Below are positions 8,398 to 18,458 of a DNA stretch of 64,000 nt, piece by piece. Within the stretch, counting starts at the first letter, position 1. The number at the start of each line of letters is the position of its first letter. The notes below the pieces were generated by a model, which searched no databases, had not been told where the DNA came from, and worked only from the letters and a program-made list of their open reading frames with translations. Location: the NCBI GenBank assembly GCA_947498325.1, contig CANMKE010000020.1, forward strand, positions 36,678 to 100,677. Direction: 5' to 3'. This DNA comes from an uncultured Persicobacter sp. GTDB lineage: Bacteria > Bacteroidota > Bacteroidia > Cytophagales > Cyclobacteriaceae. Position numbers and translations under genes: made by a program.

Positions 8398-11300
8398 ATG
8401 AGAAATTGTAGGTTTACAGTTTTTGCCATTCTATTTTTTTTAATAGGGACTTTCAGTAAGTCCATGGCACAAAAAGTTATGTACGTTACTCCTGTTACCC
8501 AAAACATCTTAATGGTGCATTTAAGTGAGGGGGAGGTCCTTTATGATCGAGAAACCAAAAATAACTTTGATCTCGACAAAACGGCATTAAACATTGAGCT
8601 TGCCGACCTTGCCACCTCTTATACCATTAGCAGCTCTGATGATGGTAATTTCAATAATTTACAACCCATTGAAGTTGGGCGAAAGGCCAAAGCAGACCAC
8701 TTTACTTATACAGGAATGGAATGGGCCGGAGGAGCTTTTGACCCACGAACAGAACCCTGGATCACCGAGCACTGGGTATATTTAAAATTTGATCAGACAT
8801 TCGAAGAAGGAAAAACCTATACCCTAAACCTTTCCGCACTCGAAACTATTGATGCGCCCGAGCAAACGTTCACTTTCAACACCCATCAATTGCGTTCTGA
8901 ATCGGTACACGTAAACACCCTTGGTTACCGACCTGATGAGCAAAAATTTGCCTATATCTACCACTGGGCAGGTACCCTGGGCGGAATCGATTTGACCGAT
9001 TATGACGGTAAGAAATTTGAGGTAGTGAATACACAGGACGGTGCTGTTGCCTATGAAGGAACCCTGAGTTTCAGAAAGAGCAAGGACAATCCAGAAACCG
9101 CTCAACAACAGGACACCCCAAACCAAAACTTTTTGGGGGCTGAGGTCTATGATGCTGACTTTTCGGGTCTGAGTTCTCCAGGTGAATATGTGGTATCAGT
9201 CGAAGGCATGGGTTGTTCATTCCCTTTCAAAATCGGTGATGACCCTGTGTTGGCCGCTTATCGAGCAACGATGCGTGCGCTGTACCACCAGCGTTCAGGT
9301 ATCCGAATTGAAGAAGCATACGACATTAACGGAGATGGCATCAAAACACCTTATGTCCGACCAGCTACACAAAACCCGATGGTTCAAGGAGAAGGAGGAA
9401 TCAGTTTCAAAGATAAAATTTTATATTCCAAAGTTCCTTTTGCCAAATGGACAAGTCAGGATGGTGGTGATGCCCGTGATGAAGTTATCGCCAAAGCCAA
9501 GGGAAACGTGCTGAATGTTGCGGGATGGTATCATGACGCTGGTGACTGGGATGGTTATTATTCTCACCAGCGCGTACCGATGTTGTTGATGGCGACTTAT
9601 GAACATCTACCTCAGATGTTTGGTGATGATGAAATGGATTTGCCTGAAAGCGGTAACGGTATTCCAGATATTGTAGATGAAGCTTCCTGGTTGATTAAAT
9701 TCAACTACCGCTTAAGAAAAGAAACCACAGCACAGGGCTATTCTGATGGCGGTCTTGGTGGTGCGCGTGTAGCTCCCGATCCTTTTACCCACCGTGAAGG
9801 TGCAGGTAACCCTGAAGATGAAGGAAAGCCTTCATGGCAAGATGAGCGCTTTTATGCGGTTACGGAAGCAGATGCCTTCATGACCTATATATATGCAGGT
9901 GAAGCAGCACAGCTGGCGATGATTCTGAAAAAATTGGGTCGCGATCCTCAAAAATTCCCAATCGAGATGTTGGACAATGTGGACTTTGACCAAATGAGCC
10001 GCGATGAAGTCGATTTGATCAAAGAAGCAGAAGAAAGCTGGGACTGGGCGCATGCGGCGAAAAATCAGCCTGAAGGTAAAAACAAAGAATTGGCAGATTT
10101 ATATACCTACCGTACTTATGCGGCAGTGAATTTATTCCGCTTGACGGGTAAAGCCAAATATCACGCCGAGGCCATCGAAGGATTGAACCGCATGAAAGGC
10201 GCAACAATTTTAGCAGAAGACCAACGCTGGGCAGTATATTCCTATTTGTTGGCAGACAATTTTAATATAGATGAGCAATTGAAAACTGCTTTGGAAGGTA
10301 CGATGAGATCTACAGCTAACAACCTTGGGGCAGTATCTGCAGAGCGCCGCGCTTGTCGTTGGGGTGGATTATTCGATTTTCCTATGTTGGTTGGGCAAGG
10401 AACAACCCCGTGGGTATTTGAAAATATCGTTGCTTACGGATATACAGGAGATAAATCCTATTTGGATGTGGTCGATAACACCACCAGTTATTTCCTGGGT
10501 ACGAATCCAAGCCACACTACTTGGATGACTGGCGTAGGACCTCGTCCAATGACCAAAGCATTCAACTTGGACGGTCGTAGAATAACGGATAACTGGGGCG
10601 TTTACCCTGGCTGGATTCCTTACGGTCCATGGACTTATATGGATAAGGACAGAGCAGGAGTAGATGGTCAAAAGTGGACCATGAACGATGGAATCGAGCG
10701 TCAAGGTGGACAAGGACCATGGTCTTCGCATTGGTTTAATTTTTCATTGACACCAATCGTTGATCACTGGCCTGGACACGAGCGAAAGGTGAACAATGTA
10801 TTTACTCCTTTAAGTTCGGAGAATACACTTCACCAAAATACAGTCTATGCCGCGATTGCTTATGGCGTAGCCAATGGTCGCCAATTTAGTAATGCAACCG
10901 CCGCTCATAAAGTAGGAAACATCACGCTAACGAATACCGATCATACTTTTGAGTATTTCAATGAGACCGCTGTTGTCGGCGTAGAAATTGACAATAAAAA
11001 GGCAACCATCGCAGCGCTGAAATGGGAAAGTTCAAACCCTGAAGTGATGGCTGTGGATCAATTTGGTCGCCTTGCAGCAGTCGGAAATGGTACCGCGACC
11101 ATTACCTGTAAGACGTTGGATGGATCAGTTTCTACTACTTTTGAAGTAGAAAACACCGACCTAAAAGAACGTCCTGTGTCAAGTATCCGCATTGATTTTG
11201 ATGAAGACCAACTGGAAGTTTTGGAAGGTGCTCGTCGCAAGTTTTATGTAGAGATTTTACCTGAAGACGCAACGGACAAAACATGGCACTGGGTATCAGA

Positions 11301-13014
11301 TGATGAAACCATTGTAGGTGTTGATGGCGAATTTATTGTTGCTTTGAAAGAAGGGACAACTACCGTGCATGCCGTTTCTAACAACAACGAAGAAGCCACA
11401 GCCGCATTATCGGTAAAGGTCAATGCCGCTGCCTACACGGTAGTGGCGGATTTTGACGAATACATTCCCGTTTATGATGAAGGCCCACAAAATGAAGCCG
11501 TAGAGCTCTTCACCACCAATGCAGCCGTGGATGTAGCCGCAGAAAACCCCCTGAAAGAGGGTTTGAATACATCGGACAAAGTATTGAAGGTTACCAAAGC
11601 CGATGGTGAGTGGAAATTATTTGGATTTTCATCACCTAACTACGAGCCATTTTCAATGTGTGAACACAATGAACTGACCTTCCTGTATTATGGAGAGGAT
11701 TTAACAGATGTCCTGTATTCCATGGAAACCTTTTCAGGGAATAAAATTGAAGAAAGAATTACCGTCGAACCTGCTACCACATGGACGAGGGTTAGCCTCT
11801 CTGTTCCAGCTAATGGGTTGATGAAGTCCTTTGTGATCTTCACCAATCCCGAAGATGCAGCTGGAGGTTATGACATGTATTTTGATGATTTTAAATTCAG
11901 ACAGGACCCCAATGCCGTATGTGAGGAGGAAAATGACACCCGCGTCGTACTTGATTTTGAAAACATCAAACTCGACTGGGTAAGTGGGTATGGTTCTTTT
12001 GGTTGGAATGATCCACAGGATACGCTTGATAATGGTAAACCGAATTTTAACTATAACATCATTGACAACGATTCTACTGAAGCCAACCCATCCAAAAAGG
12101 TTTTTGAGTTCAACCGCACAGGGAATAACGCAGGCGCAGGTTTCGGTATTCAGGTGAAAAATGCATATGATTTAGGCCGAGCAGCAAAAGTAACCATGAA
12201 AGTCAAAACGACGGAATACATGGAGCGTTGCCTGTTGAAAATTGTGGAATATGGTACGGTAGAAGGACAAGAAGAGGAACAGGAATTACGAAGCCTCGAG
12301 GGTACGGTCGATACACCGAACGTCAGACCAAACGAATGGATCACCATCGAGTTTCCGATTGCAGGCATGACCTTCGCAGGGGATGACAGCAAATCGTTGA
12401 CAAAGGTGAAGCAATTCATCATCATGCCCGATGTTGGCAATAATTCGAGAATGGACATCTTGGTGGATGATATCGCTTTTGCTGGAGTAAAGGCGGAATC
12501 GATTTCCATTGAGGGAGAGAAAGACATCGAATTGACGCTCGGTGACAGCACGGCACTTTTTGCAAGGGTGCTGCCCGTAGTGGTGGAAGATCCAACCGCA
12601 GTATGGACAAGTTCAGACGAAGAAGTGGCCGTTATTGATGAAAATGGCATGCTGAAAGCCATTGGCCTCGGATCAGCTCAAATTATTGCCTCAGCAAATA
12701 TGGACAAGCAATTGACAGATACCTTAACGGTAACCGTGGTTGAACCTGAACCAGAAGTCCCAACGGATGTGGATGGAAAGTTATCGGTTTCAATTTACCC
12801 GAATCCAACCAATGGCAGCCTGACGATCAAAACGCAGAAAGCCTTTACAGGCATACGGGTGAACAGCATCAGTGGGCAGTTGGTTTTGAATCAATCGATG
12901 AATGGACATGTCCAAAAGCAAATTGACCTATCGGCGATGCCATCGGGAATATATTTACTGACGATCATTCATTCCGATGGATCCTCACAGGTTCATCGAT
13001 TCGTGAAACAATAA
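8398..13014 (+). CDS. Multidomain GH9-family glycoside hydrolase with Ig-like, CBM-like and T9SS domains
   Basis: This is a 1538-residue exported enzyme. In order it has a signal peptide (1-24), an N-terminal beta-domain (about 25-165), a CelD_N-type Ig domain (about 165-280, VHVNTLGYRPDEQKFAY) and a GH9 (alpha/alpha)6 domain (about 285-835). The GH9 motif GWYHDAGDWDGY gives Asp380 and Asp383; the likely acid Glu808 lies in SSENTLHQ. Then follow two Big_2-like Ig modules (about 850-1010), two jelly-roll, probably carbohydrate-binding modules (about 1013-1180 and 1182-1365), a third Big_2 module (about 1367-1450) and a T9SS sorting domain (SVSIYPNPTNGSLTI ... SGIYLL). GH9 enzymes are inverting endo- or exo-hydrolases of beta-linked glycans. 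The altered motif (DAGDWDGY rather than DAGDxxKY) marks a divergent clade, so cellulose is not a safe substrate call. A paralogue lies at 53880. Confidence 0.88.
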   Translation: MRNCRFTVFAILFFLIGTFSKSMAQKVMYVTPVTQNILMVHLSEGEVLYDRETKNNFDLDKTALNIELADLATSYTISSSDDGNFNNLQPIEVGRKAKADHFTYTGMEWAGGAFDPRTEPWITEHWVYLKFDQTFEEGKTYTLNLSALETIDAPEQTFTFNTHQLRSESVHVNTLGYRPDEQKFAYIYHWAGTLGGIDLTDYDGKKFEVVNTQDGAVAYEGTLSFRKSKDNPETAQQQDTPNQNFLGAEVYDADFSGLSSPGEYVVSVEGMGCSFPFKIGDDPVLAAYRATMRALYHQRSGIRIEEAYDINGDGIKTPYVRPATQNPMVQGEGGISFKDKILYSKVPFAKWTSQDGGDARDEVIAKAKGNVLNVAGWYHDAGDWDGYYSHQRVPMLLMATYEHLPQMFGDDEMDLPESGNGIPDIVDEASWLIKFNYRLRKETTAQGYSDGGLGGARVAPDPFTHREGAGNPEDEGKPSWQDERFYAVTEADAFMTYIYAGEAAQLAMILKKLGRDPQKFPIEMLDNVDFDQMSRDEVDLIKEAEESWDWAHAAKNQPEGKNKELADLYTYRTYAAVNLFRLTGKAKYHAEAIEGLNRMKGATILAEDQRWAVYSYLLADNFNIDEQLKTALEGTMRSTANNLGAVSAERRACRWGGLFDFPMLVGQGTTPWVFENIVAYGYTGDKSYLDVVDNTTSYFLGTNPSHTTWMTGVGPRPMTKAFNLDGRRITDNWGVYPGWIPYGPWTYMDKDRAGVDGQKWTMNDGIERQGGQGPWSSHWFNFSLTPIVDHWPGHERKVNNVFTPLSSENTLHQNTVYAAIAYGVANGRQFSNATAAHKVGNITLTNTDHTFEYFNETAVVGVEIDNKKATIAALKWESSNPEVMAVDQFGRLAAVGNGTATITCKTLDGSVSTTFEVENTDLKERPVSSIRIDFDEDQLEVLEGARRKFYVEILPEDATDKTWHWVSDDETIVGVDGEFIVALKEGTTTVHAVSNNNEEATAALSVKVNAAAYTVVADFDEYIPVYDEGPQNEAVELFTTNAAVDVAAENPLKEGLNTSDKVLKVTKADGEWKLFGFSSPNYEPFSMCEHNELTFLYYGEDLTDVLYSMETFSGNKIEERITVEPATTWTRVSLSVPANGLMKSFVIFTNPEDAAGGYDMYFDDFKFRQDPNAVCEEENDTRVVLDFENIKLDWVSGYGSFGWNDPQDTLDNGKPNFNYNIIDNDSTEANPSKKVFEFNRTGNNAGAGFGIQVKNAYDLGRAAKVTMKVKTTEYMERCLLKIVEYGTVEGQEEEQELRSLEGTVDTPNVRPNEWITIEFPIAGMTFAGDDSKSLTKVKQFIIMPDVGNNSRMDILVDDIAFAGVKAESISIEGEKDIELTLGDSTALFARVLPVVVEDPTAVWTSSDEEVAVIDENGMLKAIGLGSAQIIASANMDKQLTDTLTVTVVEPEPEVPTDVDGKLSVSIYPNPTNGSLTIKTQKAFTGIRVNSISGQLVLNQSMNGHVQKQIDLSAMPSGIYLLTIIHSDGSSQVHRFVKQ

Positions 13015-13041
13015 TTAATACGTTAAGCATAAAAAGTTCGG

Positions 13042-13071
13042 AGACCCAGCATTTTGTTGGGTCTTTTTTTT
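13042..13071 (+). terminator. Rho-independent terminator after the GH9 gene
   Basis: AGACCCAGC (13042-13050) pairs with GTTGGGTCT (13056-13064), with one G-T wobble, and is followed by eight T residues. It lies 28 nt after the GH9 stop. Confidence 0.85.
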
Positions 13072-13162
13072 GATTCTTGACGGTACTATTAGCTCAAGCA
13101 TCCCGCTTGGACTCATTTTCAAACTACCAATAGTATGGTTAAGAACGTCATATGATTTTATC

Positions 13163-13227
13163 GCTGTATGGGCCGACCTATGTGTCTGCCCAAGATTAGG
13201 ATACACACGCAGGTGCATCCATACAGC
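13163..13227 (-). repeat. Dispersed intergenic palindrome, copy A (inverted orientation)
   Basis: The outer arms GCTGTATG (13163-13170) and CATACAGC (13220-13227) are exact inverted repeats. Inside them ACCTATGTGT pairs imperfectly with the ACACACGCAGGT arm. The sequence matches copies at 17881, 23396 and 28738 but lies in the opposite orientation. Confidence 0.75.
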
Positions 13228-13362
13228 TTCTATGTCATAGACCTTCTCCCGAACGCCTCTACTCAAAATGCCTCGCCCCCTTACAAATGTCCTCCTTTTA
13301 GGTAGGTTCATGCACAAAATACAAAGGAAAGTATAAGATCTTACTTCAAACATTTTTTAGCC

Positions 13363-15132
13363 ATGAAGTTGAAGTATTTTTTATTCGTTTTAATATTTGG
13401 CCTTACGATCGGATCAGTCCGTGCTCAACAGTTATTTTTCACCAAAGACAGGATTGATAAAATCGAAAAACTCGTCGGGCAGGATGAACTTTATCAACAG
13501 TTTCATCAACATTTGATCCATACCGCAGATCAATTGTGTAACCTCCCTGTACCCGAAAAAAAGATGGCGGGCCGACGGTTGCTCAATACCTGTAGCACCT
13601 TCGAAAAATACATTTTTCACCTCAGCTATGCCTATCAATTTACCCATCAACAAAAGTATGGCGATAAGATCGTTGAGCTGTTGGATGAGGCATTGAGCTA
13701 TGACAGCTGGAATCCCAAGCACTACCTTGATGTGGCAGAAATGGCATTGGGGGTGAGTATCGGAATCAATACCTTAGAAGAACATCCAAAGCACAAAACT
13801 TGGGTGGATCAGCTATATCGCTTGGCCATTGTTGCCTCGATGGAGGAGCGTCCCTATGTCAAAGGTACCAACAACTGGAATGCTGTATGCCATGCGGGCA
13901 TTACCTCATCAGCTTTGGTATGCCAAGAACAATACCCCAAAGAGGCTTCTTTTTTGATTCATCGTGCCGAAAAGGAAATTAAAAATGGCCTTCAGAGCTA
14001 TGACATCAGTGGCAACTTCCCCGAAGGGCCAAGTTACTGGATTTATGGCACCTCCTTTAATCTTATCCTTTACGATTTACTCAAGGTCAACCATTTAGAT
14101 TATTCTACTTTTGAACAATACGCAGGATTTTGGAAAAGTGGGGATTGCTACCGTTGGTCGATTGGCAGTAATAACACCTATTATAATTATTTTGATTGCA
14201 AAGGAACAACACAACTTTCTCCCGCAATGGCGATGCTCTCTCAAATCAACGGGAGACCCGACTTCCTGACAGCTGAAAGAGCCGTGATGAAATCATTCAT
14301 GGAGAACTACGGTGAGCAACAGGTCAAATCATCCAAGGATCGGCTTGCACCCCTGTTTTTGCTATGGTTGGTGGGCAACAGCTCCTCGGCAGAAGTAGAC
14401 AATGACCAAACTTATTTTGTGGGTGGGGGAGAAAACCCCGTGGTCTTTTGGCATCATCAGCAAGATGGTAAAGCTGTATTTTTGGGGATCAAAGGAGGGA
14501 AGGGAAACCTCAGTCATGGGCACCTCGATGCGGGAAGTTTTATTTATGAGAAAGACGGCATTCGTTGGTTTGAGGACCTCGGACGGGAGAATTATACCCA
14601 CATCGAGGGCTTTGGAAAGTATGTATGGACTTATGACAGTAAAGCTCCCCGATGGGAATTTTTCCGTCATCATAACCTTGGTCACAATACTGTGTCTGTT
14701 GACAAAAAGGCTTTCAATCCCGATGGTTTTGTTGCCCTCGATGTCAATCAAATAAACAACGAAACGGTTGAAGTAGGTGCTGATCTTTCCCCACTTTATA
14801 CGCAGGAACAGTCCATCAAAAGAAACTGGTTTTATGATGGTGAAAAGCTAAATATGACCGATCAGTTTTCATCATCTTTAGGCAAGGAACTGAATTGGAG
14901 ATTCTTCACAAAAGCCAAAGTGGTCGTTGCCAAGAATGGTAAAAAAGCAACCCTTCAACGCGATGGAAAATCCCTGACCATAAAATTAAAAGGCGTAAAA
15001 GACGCTCAATTTAATACGGTGTTGATGAACCCTCATTTCACCGAAATGGATAGCCCGAACAAGGAAATCAGTATGTTGAGTATAGACTTAAATGCCAAAG
15101 AAGCAGGCGCATTAACTTTTATCATTGAATAA
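13363..15132 (+). CDS. Heparinase II/III-family polysaccharide lyase
   Basis: This 589-residue secreted lyase has a signal peptide (1-21, ending VRAQQ), an N-terminal (alpha/alpha) toroid (about 30-350) and a C-terminal heparinase II/III beta-sandwich (about 355-589). Family motifs are clear: GTNNWNAVCHAG (about 168-179), NFPEGPSYWIYGT in the toroid, and GNLSHGHLDAGSFIYEKDG with His385, His387 and Asp389, which bind metal or form the active site. RWFEDLGRENY follows. Such enzymes (PL12, PL15, PL17, PL21 and relatives) cleave uronate-containing glycans by beta-elimination. The exact PL family cannot be fixed here. The GH2 gene starts 13 nt downstream, so the two are probably co-transcribed. 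Together with the lyase at 3189 it suggests a uronic-acid-containing substrate. Confidence 0.85.
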   Translation: MKLKYFLFVLIFGLTIGSVRAQQLFFTKDRIDKIEKLVGQDELYQQFHQHLIHTADQLCNLPVPEKKMAGRRLLNTCSTFEKYIFHLSYAYQFTHQQKYGDKIVELLDEALSYDSWNPKHYLDVAEMALGVSIGINTLEEHPKHKTWVDQLYRLAIVASMEERPYVKGTNNWNAVCHAGITSSALVCQEQYPKEASFLIHRAEKEIKNGLQSYDISGNFPEGPSYWIYGTSFNLILYDLLKVNHLDYSTFEQYAGFWKSGDCYRWSIGSNNTYYNYFDCKGTTQLSPAMAMLSQINGRPDFLTAERAVMKSFMENYGEQQVKSSKDRLAPLFLLWLVGNSSSAEVDNDQTYFVGGGENPVVFWHHQQDGKAVFLGIKGGKGNLSHGHLDAGSFIYEKDGIRWFEDLGRENYTHIEGFGKYVWTYDSKAPRWEFFRHHNLGHNTVSVDKKAFNPDGFVALDVNQINNETVEVGADLSPLYTQEQSIKRNWFYDGEKLNMTDQFSSSLGKELNWRFFTKAKVVVAKNGKKATLQRDGKSLTIKLKGVKDAQFNTVLMNPHFTEMDSPNKEISMLSIDLNAKEAGALTFIIE

Positions 15133-15145
15133 TTTTTGGAGATTG

Positions 15146-17809
15146 ATGAGAACTTTATTTTTAAATATTTTATTGACCCTTGCCTTGGCTGTATCGGCCT
15201 TTGCACAACAAGAAAAAGTCAATTTCAATGCCGATTGGCTATTCCATAAGGGCAGTCTGAAAGATGCTCCTTTGAAGCATGACTTCGACGACAATCAATG
15301 GGAAAAAGTAGACCTACCTCATACTTACAATGATCAGGACATCATTGATGATCCGATAGGATATTATCGAGGCGAAGCATGGTATCGCAAAAAATTTGAA
15401 GTACCAACTGATTGGCGTCACAAAAAAGTGAGTTTGAACTTTGAAGGTGTAGCGATAAAATGTGAGATTTATGTCAACGATCGCTATGTTGGCGAACATT
15501 TGGGCGGTTATACTGCCTTCTACAAAGACATCGAAGGGCTATTGAATTTTGGGGAAGAAAACCAATTGGCCATCAAAACGGATAATTCTGAAAACCTGCA
15601 ATTTACCACCCCACCTGTGGCTGGTGACTTCAGCATGTTCGGTGGCATTCACCGAAACGTCTTTTTGGTTACTAAAAACAAACTCTATTTTGATCATAAC
15701 TTCTATGGCGCTTCGGGGGTGTTTTTTCAGAACACAGGACTGAAAAATAACAAAGCGCAATTCAACATCAGCACCCACTACCGTCAAGAATTACCCTTTG
15801 ATCTTCAGGTGATTTTCCGTCATCAGATATTGGACAAAAATCAGAAAGTCATCTGGAAAACCGCGGTTACCAAACGCACTCATTCAGGTGATATTTCCCA
15901 TTGGGAAACCGACAGCAAGGTGAATAATATTCAGGCGTGGTCTGTTGAAAAACCCAATTTGTACACCCTCAAAAGTCAGATTATCGATGCTAAAGATAAT
16001 AAGGTGGTCGATGAAATTGAACAGAAAATCGGCTTTAGAACCGTAAGCATCAGTCAGCAAAAAGGGGTACTTTTGAATAACAAGCCGATCAAACTGCAAG
16101 GGGTGGCAAGGCATCAGCAATACCATCATCAGGGAAACGCCTTAACCGATGATCAACACCAAAAAGATATGGTATTGGCGAAAGATTTGGGCTCGAATTT
16201 CATCCGTATTTCCCACTATCCGCATTCGCCCGAGATTTACAAAGCCTGTGATTCACTCGGCATGGTGAGTTGGAGCGAGATACCTTGTGTGAACTGGGTG
16301 CCTTTCGGTCAGCCCTTCTTGGACAACAGCCGAACGATGATGCGCGAGATGATTTATCAAAACTATAACCATCCTTCGGTCATCATCTGGGGTTATCATA
16401 ACGAGATCTGGCAGGCACACGAAGAGGCGGTTTTGCACGCCAAGACCATGGAACAAATTTCAAAACAAACGGATCCGTCGCGGTTAACGGCCATGGCTTT
16501 TCAGGGTACTTTTTTGAAGAATTTTAAAGGGAAATTGGGCGAAGAAATATTCAACGTTTCCGATATCAATGGCTTTAATGTCTATCAGGGATGGTATCAA
16601 GATACTTATAAAACCATTGATCATTATGTGGACAGCCTGAAAACCTACTCCCCGAAAAAGTGCATCATGCTCTCAGAATTTGGGGCAGGTGCTGATCCCC
16701 GTATTTGGAGCGTGAAACCAAGCATTCATGATTTCAGCAATCGCTATCAGGTGGATTTTCTGAAACCCTATATTGCCACCCACCAAGACAGCCCGTGGAT
16801 GGTCGGATATAGCATCTGGATTTTGAATGATTTTGAACGCGACAGCCGTAAGGATGCCGTGCCGAATGTTAATAACAAAGGCTTAATCTCAACGGATCGT
16901 CAACCCAAAGATGCCTATTATTTTGTACAGGCAAATTGGTCGAAAAAGCCCATGGTTTATATCGAAGGCACACCAATGGATACCGTAGTGGCTGTTACCG
17001 TGGGTAATACTTTTACAGTAAAATTACATGTTTACGGTAATGGCAACAAAGTAAAATTACGTCACAATAAACAATTCTTTTCTGAACTTGAACTGAAGCA
17101 AAGGGAGGTTGAATTTGATATTGATCTACAAAAGGGATGGAATAAAATTGAAGCTATTGATGAGCAAAATAACTGCCGATACGAAAGGAAGATCTTCCTG
17201 AAAAGGGTCAAAAGCAATGCGCAGGGAATCGAGATACCGAAAGAGGGATTGGCTATTAATATCGGACAAACAGACCGATACTTTAATGGCAACGAACGAT
17301 GGTTACCTGCATCGGTATTTAATGAAAATCCCAACTTTGAAGTATTAGGCGGAAATATTTACCACCAGGCCTACAAAGACAAACCTGCATTACGCCTACG
17401 CGAAGGTATTTCTGAAAACGTCTTCAACAGTACCGACGACCCGATGTATCAAACGTTCCGCTGGGGAATTGAAGCGCTCAATTTAAAGCTCAAATCAGGT
17501 GAATATAAATTGACCTTTTATTGGGCATATCCATTCAAAGCCCAAAAAAATCGACCACTTTCGCAGGCCGAAATCTCATGGGGCGAGCAGGACGGATCAG
17601 TTGCTACTACCGAGGATATTTTTAATCTTCGCATTAATGGTAGTGTCGATTTATCGAAACTGAATGTCAAAAAAGAAGCCGGTAATTTGAAGGCACTGGA
17701 AAAAGAAGTGATTTGTCAGACGGATAAAAATGGCCAAATTGGCATTCAGTTGGAAGCACTCAGCGGACAAGCCTTTTTGAATGGGATTAAGATTACGCCC
17801 GTGGAATAA
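15146..17809 (+). CDS. GH2-family glycosidase (beta-galactosidase/beta-glucuronidase type) with C-terminal malectin-like domain
   Basis: This 887-residue secreted retaining glycosidase has a signal peptide ending SAFAQQ, a sugar-binding jelly roll (about 25-195, LPHTYNDQD and GGIHRNV), an Ig-like linker and a TIM barrel (about 300-600). In the barrel WGYHNEIW gives the acid/base Glu420 and MLSEFGAGADP gives the nucleophile Glu511. The remaining C-terminal 280 residues (INIGQTDRYFNGNERW) resemble a malectin-like sugar-binding module. I chose the ATG at 15146 because an upstream TTG at 15125 overlaps the lyase gene and lengthens the signal peptide. GH2 includes beta-galactosidases, beta-glucuronidases and beta-mannosidases, and I cannot assign specificity. 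It follows the heparinase-type lyase by 13 nt, which fits sequential attack on lyase products. Confidence 0.9.
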   Translation: MRTLFLNILLTLALAVSAFAQQEKVNFNADWLFHKGSLKDAPLKHDFDDNQWEKVDLPHTYNDQDIIDDPIGYYRGEAWYRKKFEVPTDWRHKKVSLNFEGVAIKCEIYVNDRYVGEHLGGYTAFYKDIEGLLNFGEENQLAIKTDNSENLQFTTPPVAGDFSMFGGIHRNVFLVTKNKLYFDHNFYGASGVFFQNTGLKNNKAQFNISTHYRQELPFDLQVIFRHQILDKNQKVIWKTAVTKRTHSGDISHWETDSKVNNIQAWSVEKPNLYTLKSQIIDAKDNKVVDEIEQKIGFRTVSISQQKGVLLNNKPIKLQGVARHQQYHHQGNALTDDQHQKDMVLAKDLGSNFIRISHYPHSPEIYKACDSLGMVSWSEIPCVNWVPFGQPFLDNSRTMMREMIYQNYNHPSVIIWGYHNEIWQAHEEAVLHAKTMEQISKQTDPSRLTAMAFQGTFLKNFKGKLGEEIFNVSDINGFNVYQGWYQDTYKTIDHYVDSLKTYSPKKCIMLSEFGAGADPRIWSVKPSIHDFSNRYQVDFLKPYIATHQDSPWMVGYSIWILNDFERDSRKDAVPNVNNKGLISTDRQPKDAYYFVQANWSKKPMVYIEGTPMDTVVAVTVGNTFTVKLHVYGNGNKVKLRHNKQFFSELELKQREVEFDIDLQKGWNKIEAIDEQNNCRYERKIFLKRVKSNAQGIEIPKEGLAINIGQTDRYFNGNERWLPASVFNENPNFEVLGGNIYHQAYKDKPALRLREGISENVFNSTDDPMYQTFRWGIEALNLKLKSGEYKLTFYWAYPFKAQKNRPLSQAEISWGEQDGSVATTEDIFNLRINGSVDLSKLNVKKEAGNLKALEKEVICQTDKNGQIGIQLEALSGQAFLNGIKITPVE

Positions 17810-17880
17810 TATTCCAGCAATGTAGGGGACTGCTGCGCAACTATGTCTTCTAAATTTATCTCAGAAGATTATTTCTTGAA

Positions 17881-18177
17881 CTGTATTGATGTGCCTATGT
17901 GTGTATTCAAACCTCCAATTTTTTATTCGGACAGACACTTGGGGGCAGCCCACAATGACATTAAGTGGAGAGCGTTATCCTGTAGAGACGTTATTTTTAA
18001 CGTCTAATTCAAAGGTGATTTTATGGGGGTTCCCTCTTAGATTTATTCAAATTGTTACGTGAGTCGTTAAGAGTAATACCTCTACGAGCATTTCAAATTT
18101 AGACCTGAGCCACCCCGGAATCCTTAACTTAATGACATTGGGTCAGCCCATACAGTGATCTAATAATATTTCGTGGT
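17881..18177 (+). repeat. Dispersed intergenic palindrome, copy B, split by an insertion
   Basis: The left half begins CTGTATTGATGTGCCTATGT at 17881 and matches copies C and D. The right half (GGTCAGCCCATACAGTGATC, then ATTTCGTGG) resumes near 18141. About 190 bp of unrelated sequence separates the halves. Sequence upstream of 17881 (CAGAAGATTATTT) is also shared with copy D. Confidence 0.7.
17949..18142. mobile_element. Decayed MITE-like insertion inside repeat copy B
   Basis: The inserted 194 bp is bounded by imperfect inverted repeats: CAATGACATTAAGT on the left against ACTTAATGACATTG on the right, with one mismatch. The ends match those of the better-preserved element at 28813-29205. It contains a perfect small hairpin, AGACGTTA-TTTT-TAACGTCT (17986-18005). 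No ORF is present. Confidence 0.5.
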
Positions 18178-18458
18178 AAACATCAGCTTATGGTTACGTG
18201 ACAGCGCCTGATTGATGATGAGAGAAATAAAAAATCATGGGCAAAAAAATATCGATATCATACTTTTAACATATCTGTGGGGGATATTTGGCAGTGAAAA
18301 CATAAAACACTTAACCTCAGTAATTTCTATCACCTACTGAATTTTCATGGGTGATAAATTGAACATTCTTACCAATAGAAAAGGTTTTTATCCACCCTTT
18401 CTATTTCAATAATAGCTTCTTTGCAGCGGCATTAATTGTAACTAATTTTTTTGAGAAG

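Larger units (their letters stand above)
13015..13362. other. Intergenic region, 348 bp, with terminator and palindromic repeat copy A
   Basis: This stretch contains the GH9 terminator and one copy (inverted orientation) of the dispersed palindromic repeat. A 112-codon minus-strand frame spans it, but that frame runs through both the terminator and the repeat and has no protein features. I treat it as non-coding. Confidence 0.6.
17810..18458. other. Intergenic region, 649 bp, carrying split repeat copy B
   Basis: No coding sequence is visible. Most of the region is copy B of the dispersed palindrome, interrupted by a decayed insertion. A further 280 nt of AT-rich leader lies before the GH39 gene, and no clear promoter box was found in it. 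Confidence 0.6.

Noticed and set aside
13015..13353. 112-codon minus-strand frame in the gap after the first GH9 gene
   Set aside because: It runs through a terminator and a palindromic repeat copy, with no protein features; treated as non-coding.
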